Shown: positions 58,182 to 64,000 of the stretch, piece by piece | Layout of the letters: each line of letters opens with the position of its first letter | Position numbering within the stretch: position 1 is the first letter of the stretch | Assembly (NCBI GenBank): GCA_009733575.1 | Contig: ML769505.1 | Coordinates: forward strand, 17,567-81,566 | DNA from: Gymnopus androsaceus JB14 | Taxonomy: Eukaryota; Basidiomycota; Agaricomycetes; Agaricales; Omphalotaceae | Direction of reading: 5' to 3' | DNA: 64,000 nucleotides | Notes under the pieces: model-generated | The model's database searches: none | What the model was told of the DNA's origin: nothing | What the model saw: the letters and a program-made list of their open reading frames with translations, nothing else | Program-made: the position numbers and the translations under genes

Positions 58182-58442
58182 CATCAGCAAACCTGGATAA
58201 TGTCATAGCTGTTATAGCAAGCATAGCAAGTCATAGCAGCATAGACTATGAACTGCTATGAATTGCTATGGTAGCTATGAGTACTATGGACTTCCAATAT
58301 TGCCTGTTGACAGATGTCATGCTCTATAGCAATCATAGCAGCCATAGCAGTCATAGCTCTGATAGATGGTGCTATGGTGCTATGAGCGCTATGAGTGCTG
58401 ATAGCACTATCAGTGCTATCCAGTCATCCAGGTTTGCTGATG
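58182..58442. mobile_element. 261-bp MITE with CATAGC-rich core
   Basis: Inverted repeats CATCAGCAAACCTGGAT at both ends. The interior is made largely of CATAGCAGT/GCTATGAGT words in both orientations, so nearly the whole element could fold on itself. It interrupts the MULE gene between its Pro-rich head and the zinc finger. No clear target duplication. Confidence 0.85.
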
Positions 58443-59611
58443 AGTGGTTGGTATCTAATGGCAAGGTCACATTCAATGGCTTGCCATCTGAGAAACATTG
58501 ATGTCTTGGTGTTCTGTACTGCTCTAGCTGTGGAAGGCTAACAAGGCCAAAAACTAAGGCTCTATCTGGGCAGGTTGGGACTTCATGCATCATATCAAAC
58601 TGCAATGGGACTTTACAGCACAGGGCTTGCACTGCAGTCTGTTTTCATTCAAAGATTGCAAGGGATGGTAGAACATATTTGGTTTGGGATCATGTTGGAA
58701 GCCATGATCATTAAAAACCACCTGGTGGTCCTCTCACAGAGCATGAAAAATCAGCTGTTAGACAGCAGGTCTACCGTCGTCAAAATGCTACTGCACATCA
58801 GCTGAGGGCAGGTGATACTGGCTTGGATTCAGTTCCTCTTCCTGAGATTGCTCCAAAACTGGCTGACCCCCGGTCATCCCGGTACCATGTTTCACAGGCC
58901 AAAGCTGAGCTTGGTATTACTCCAGTCTCTCCAACAAAAAGCTCATCCAGTGCATTACATAGCTGGAAAGACTTAGAAGGAAAGTTGGATGAGCCATTTA
59001 TCATTCATTCACGTCTTCATGGATCTGTGATAGTTCTTGTTCTCCAAACTGCCTTCATGAAAAAAATGCTTCAGGACTCTGTGGACTTGTGGTTTTCTGA
59101 TTCAACATCACCAGGTCCAGAAAAATCTCGTCATGGTTGTATCACTGATGGAGACCATAGCTTCTTCCGCCATGCAAATTTTCTTGCTACCTGTGTCTTC
59201 AATCCAAGTCTGGTTGCTTGGGTTCCTGTTTTATATACCTATATGGATGGACTAGATACAGATCATCACCGGCCTCATTTTAAGCATTTATTCCAACAAA
59301 TTTTGGAATACTCTGTGGAAGGATTTACGCATGAAATGCTGACACATGTTGGGATTCAATTTCATTCCAGTTCATCTCACCTCATACTTACTACTCTTTA
59401 AATATAGGTCATGGACTTCTCAAGTGCTCAAATTAAAGCTCACTCAGAAGAGTATGCTGATTTGATGATGTCTCTTACTTCTGGATTTAAAGAGCTTTCA
59501 AAAGAAGCCTTCAAAGCACAGCGGCAGCATTACTTACAGGAAGCTAACTCTGTGCAAGTTGGATGTGAGATCCATTTCTTCCGCTCTGGGAAAAGATTAA
59601 TGTAGAATGGG

Positions 59612-61363
59612 CCATCAGGAAAAGCTTAATATGCAAAGTTATCATAACTTTGCATAAAATCGTCAAAATAGCATAAATAAGACAAATCAAGGCAAAACGG
59701 CAGAAATTATGCAATTTAATGCATTATTAACATTTCTTTGACATTTCTTATCCAAAGTTTCTACATTTGCCAAGCTGCACAAGGAAATCAGTTTCCTGTT
59801 TATCAAAGCTCAATAAGTAAAGAGCTCATTCTCAAGTCATCCTCTTGACATGCTGTGAGATCCCAATTAACACTATGAGCTCAGTTGGTGAAATTTGCAT
59901 AATTTTGCATAATTTTGCCCACTTTAGCAAAACAAGAAATATCACATCTGGCTTAAACATGGAGTTTAGTTGGGGAGCACTGTATCGTGCACTCTAACTT
60001 GCCAAGTTGGGTCACAGTAAGCTATTGGGAATCTGCGGCAAATTGGTGGCAGCTGTTATGTCATTCCGGCCAGCGCCGGAGCCTACCCTAAATTGATGAC
60101 ATCACATCACACATCACGTTGTTATCCTGATGTTGTTTGTTGATCGTCTTTCTTTCCTCAACCACCATTTCCTCCGAGTCCTCTTCCCTCTTTCTTCCAT
60201 AACTCTGTGAACTTCATTCTTATACCGGTCTATTTTATACGCCTGCTTCCGGACATGAATTTGGCGGATCTTTTCTACTGAATGTGAAGCTCGACATTGG
60301 ACAACGTGGCCGAAACTGCTCTAGTACGCTCTGGAATATCCAACCATATTCTGTCCAGCACTAAAGTTTCTTTTTTTACAGTTGTCTTCCGATACCGTGA
60401 CATGCTCTGCTGCGAGTCTGCAATGTGTTCAAGGTGCTCATTTGACTTAGTTGGTTGGTATGGATTATTTACTGTATGCTGGTCAATTTCATGCTTCGAA
60501 AGCCTACTAACTTCATCTCCATGCATAGGCTGGCTTGCTATGAAAATTTCTTCTCATTCTACCCGTCATGTCCAGCAGTGCCATCTGTTTCACCCTCCTG
60601 TCGCATCCAATTTCGACTTTTTTTTGTATGTGGGTCGCCTTCTTTGACTGTGTGTGTGTGTGAGTGAGTAGTATGATTGGTAGAATTACTATCAGCCAAA
60701 TCAGGAGTAATGTACGCTCTTTCCATTCTTGAATGCGCCTCTACTAAGTTACATTTTTTTCATTGTATAATATCGTGAGTGCTCATCCGTTTATACGTTT
60801 GCATCTCGCTCATCTGTGCTGGTCTTTTAGGTGGTTTCAGTAGTATCTCCGACCACCTGCTTCCTCTATTATCATCCTTGTCACGGTGTTCCGGTGTGGT
60901 GGGCTGTTGGGTCGAGCTCATAGCATGCATGCACCGGTGTTGTGCTGATATTGTTCAACGCGGAGTCGGATACCTGATATATACTAGTCATTTTCTTGAA
61001 CGCTACTCATTGCTCCTCTTGTCTGTTGCTCCTCGCTGCCCATCTGTCAAATGTATACTGTATTGTTACTGAACCGTGACCGTCTCGAGTCAATATATAT
61101 ATGTTCTTGCTTCTTTGGTGGTGTATGACTAGTATAAGAAGTTTTAGTGCCAATATGATTGTTCATATTGGCGAATAATAGAGCATAAAATTGTATATAA
61201 TTGTATAACTTGTGGAAATATTGCAGTTTTTATCAAGGGACATGTCTAACTCATGTAACTTTGAATAATTTGCATAATCAATGTATTTTTGCAAATTTTC
61301 ACACATTTTATTCATTTTTTGATTACTTTATTCATTTTTTGCATATAATGGTTTTCCTGATGG
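59612..61363. mobile_element. 1.75-kb non-coding inverted-repeat insertion
   Basis: CCATCAGGAAAA at 59612 and its reverse complement ending at 61363, extended by TTAATATGC/CATTATATGC, bound a stretch that separates two adjacent parts of the MULE core. The interior has repeated GCATAATTTTGCATAA and ATTTTGCATA words near both ends and no recognisable protein. Open frames in 60300-61070 are short and unlike known proteins. Confidence 0.65.
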
Positions 61364-64000
61364 GTGCACTCATCTCTCATTAAAGAAAAGATAAATTCAT
61401 GGAGATGCTATACATCATGACAGCAAAATCTACCACTAGTGAGCACTTTGCATCCACAGTTAATCAAATCCAGGAGCAATTCCCACGTATTCATGGCTGG
61501 CTAGAATGGTGGCTTCGTCCTGCAATTTCATCTATGATTTTTCCCTCCAAAAGCTCCATCAATCCTAAACTAGCTGATAAAGTACCTTCTACCTCAAATG
61601 CCATTGAGTCCCAACATTTCAACCTTCACTCAGCGATGGGTAAAGATCATGATGCTTTGGCTGGTGTACACAAGCTTTATATTTATGTCAAACAACGTGA
61701 GCAACAGTACAATGCACTCATGGGTGAGAATTTATTCTTGAATTAAAATTCAGAGACTAATATACTCCACTTCATTCCCTCTACTCTTCAGATGGACATA
61801 TTAGCCCACAGAAGCTGCGCCAGAATCCGCCTCCAAAACACAAAGTTCACTGGGATGAAAATGATGGCCGTGCACCAGATACTGAAGATGCTCTGAGCAA
61901 ACTGTCCGTATCACACCAACATGAAAAACATGCACCAAGTACTAAGAATCCTGTAAGAAAATCATTGATCTCTGGCCCACCTGATGGCCAAAGATCTAAG
62001 CGGATGTTACGTTCATATGTTTGGGCAAACAACTCCTGTTTTTTTGATGTAGGGCCAGAAATTTGGTACCGAGTATAGGCCGGAAGCTCCTTAACATACC
62101 GTAATGAGATTTTGGCATTGCTTCCAAGCGGATCCACCTTGGAAAGCATGTTCCAGCACTTTCAGACACAATTAGCCTGGACTGAATCAGGAAAACCTCG
62201 AAATGCCAAATCTATGCTGGCAAATATCCAGGATATTGTAAGGCAGGCAATAAGCAAGAAGTTCAATCTTCATAATGTGAGTGATTATGGATGTGCTCGC
62301 AGCTGGCTGGCTCGTGCTGTCACAGATGAGCTTAGCCCTGAAGTTAAGCTGCATTTCTTTATGCAGCATGTTCCTCATTGGAAATGTGAGTCTGGTCACA
62401 CATGCATTCCATCAAGTGGAGATGTACCATTCAACAATGCACTTCAGTTCACGGATTGGGATGTTCAACACCTGCTTGTGCTGCTGGGAAAGGAAATTAA
62501 AAGCATCAGCATCAATCAGTATGTTAAGCACCTGATGCTCGGCATCCTGGAAATGGGGGTACCGGTGCAGGTAGTCTAGGACCTGAAAGGCATGAAAACA
62601 TGCTCTCATAGCGGCTGTAAGTCTATTCCTCAGATTACACAAGTACTTACATACTGGCCCAAATTTTTGCCTGTGGTCCCTTCTGCCCTTCCTGGATTTC
62701 CTGGGATTTCCATGAAGACTTCTCACTCATTTTCCATCCCCTCCATTTTTGGATCCAATGATTCATCTTGTGTTACTTATGAACTTGTGGGCAGAGTGGT
62801 CTTTAGCAATGGGAATCATTTCACTGCTGACATTCTCCTGCAAACAATGAGGATGTTTCAACCTTTAGATATGATGACATGAGAGTCCCTTTGACCAAGC
62901 GGGGTGAGCTGGAGCACCTTGGCAGTAGAGCAATGATCAATCAACAACCCCGTGGGTATACAGATTTCTTTGTGTATAAGAGGACCTCTGATATCTCAGT
63001 AGTAAGTAAACTGTGCTTCATTTCCAAAATCCTTTACTGAATTCACTTCAGGTAACATCGGACATTGATGCTCTTGAGGAAGCATACAGGATTGGGGAAC
63101 GCTCCTGGTCAAAGTACAAGAATCCAGTATATCCATTGGATGAAGCTGGAAATGTTATACCTCCTTCTCCTCCAGATCAATAAATCGAGCATGCTTCAAT
63201 AAATGACATGCTTGATCCTGGTACAGGAGACTCCCCTACCAATCACTACATAAAGCTTCCTGCACAAAAAGATGCACCTTTTGATGAGCCAATGGACTGG
63301 GCTGAGAAATGAGGATACATTGTCACTTAGTACCCGCAAAATCATCCAGATATGAAAATGGACCCACAAGATGTTCAGATGAAAGATCTCACTGAACCAC
63401 CAGAACATGACACTGAAGATGAAAATTATTGCCCGGAATCGGACTGTGATGTTGAGACTTGTGAAAGTTGTGGACACTGTGAGAATTGTAGGCAAACTAT
63501 TGCAAAGCTGTAAGATCTGAGTTGATTCCTAAGTGAGCTGTATGGCACTAACTGTTCAGGCTTTTATGTTTAGGGTAGGACAATTTGTGATGATTAAGAC
63601 TAAGGATATAAGAAAATGCAAATTGTATGCTGCTAAGGTAGTCAGCTGGGACAGGAATGCACGGGGATTACTTATTCAATTTTATTCTGGAAATATATAC
63701 TCTAAAGGGGAAGCACCAGAGAAATCCACTGTGATTTTGAGTATTCAAGATGTCCAGGAAGCTCATGGAAATGTCTTCCTACCTGTAAGTATTTTCTTTG
63801 CTCTTATTAACAACTGCATTAAAGGAATTTCAGGGAACTGTAGGTGATTTGAAATGGCCAGTCTCACTCATGCAGGATGCTGTAGACCTTTACAGCTATG
63901 AGAATGCCGCTATTTCTAAGGCACTGAATGATGCCCAAGCTGGGATAGCTGAAATCATATTCGGAACATCACCTCATCCTATTGTAGATCTCTTCAGAAG

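Larger units (their letters stand above)
57300..64000 (+). pseudogene. MULE-type transposase gene with zinc finger and peptidase module, partial
   Basis: Domains in order: a Pro/Gln-rich head (57430-58170); a GCM/WRKY-like zinc finger (about 58505-58760) with YCSSCGRLTRPKT, SCIISNCNGTLQHRAC, YLVWDHVGSHDH; a DDE-type core with CITDGDHSFF, LVAWVPVLYTYMDGLDTDHH, MDFSSAQIKAHSEEYADLMM and GCEIHFFRSGKR (58820-59605), continuing at 61399-61746 (WLEWWLRPAISSMIF, STSNAIESQHFNLH). The tail (61800-63190) has SYVWANNSCFFDVGPEIWYR and YELVGRVVFSNGNHFTADIL, which fit the Cys and His boxes of a ubiquitin-peptidase-like fold. A BAH/Tudor-like stretch (VGQFVMIKTKDIRK, 63560-63840) follows and runs off the window. 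Stops (at about 58500, 58711, 62078, 63181, 63309) and two insertions make it inactive. Confidence 0.75.

Overview
The window looks like a transposon-dense, gene-poor block of a basidiomycete genome, probably an Agaricomycete. The grounds are: short GT-AG introns of about 50-60 bases in almost every gene, KDZ, MULE and tyrosine-recombinase retroelements of types common in Agaricomycetes, interstitial copies of the fungal telomere hexamer TTAGGG, and strong CpG loss in the older elements. I see no ordinary housekeeping gene that is intact. Most coding sequence belongs to mobile or repeated families. All family calls come from reading motifs by eye; no search was run.

Region 1-11 kb holds two intron-rich minus-strand genes of unknown function. 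The second contains a Zn(II)2Cys6-type cysteine cluster, a very acidic tract and a basic tail. Long non-coding stretches lie between and after them. The first gene is interrupted by a small inverted-repeat element with a TTAGGG-rich core.

Region 11.1-28.6 kb is one minus-strand DIRS/Ngaro-type retrotransposon (gag, reverse transcriptase-RNase H, tyrosine recombinase) blown apart by nested insertions. A 6.1-kb long-terminal-inverted-repeat element (16279-22358) sits in gag. It carries pieces of a P4-ATPase (lipid flippase) gene, so it resembles a Pack-MULE. A 311-bp-LTR retrotransposon with gag and protease but no polymerase (23161-27782) also sits in gag. That retrotransposon has in turn been hit in its 5' LTR by an 819-bp element with a TTAGGG core and a long palindrome (23179-23997). 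Removing each large insertion together with one target-site copy restores the gag reading frame.

The region from 28.6 to 55.8 kb is dominated by two inverted, strongly diverged copies of one multi-gene cassette. Its order is: a gene with a viroplasmin/RNase H1 N-terminal-like domain (v), a roughly 180-bp tandem array, a small basic gene (i), gene iii, an acidic gene (ii), and gene iv. Copy 1 (28.6-35.6 kb) is decayed. Copy 2 (45.35-53.5 kb, reversed) has readable open genes ii, iv and v. Between the copies lie a 277-bp higher-order repeat, a truncated CpG-depleted Ty1/copia element, a KDZ transposase gene and a Tc1/mariner-type MITE. A proline/threonine/serine-rich gene (53714-55788) follows copy 2.

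Region 56-64 kb is a GC-rich minisatellite followed by a large decayed MULE-type transposase gene. It has a GCM/WRKY-like zinc finger, a DDE-type core and a C-terminal ubiquitin-peptidase-like module, and is itself hit by a CATAGC-rich MITE and a 1.75-kb inverted-repeat insertion. The best candidate for something undescribed is the conserved v-array-i-iii-ii-iv cassette. The Pack-type element with captured flippase fragments and the two TTAGGG-core elements come next.
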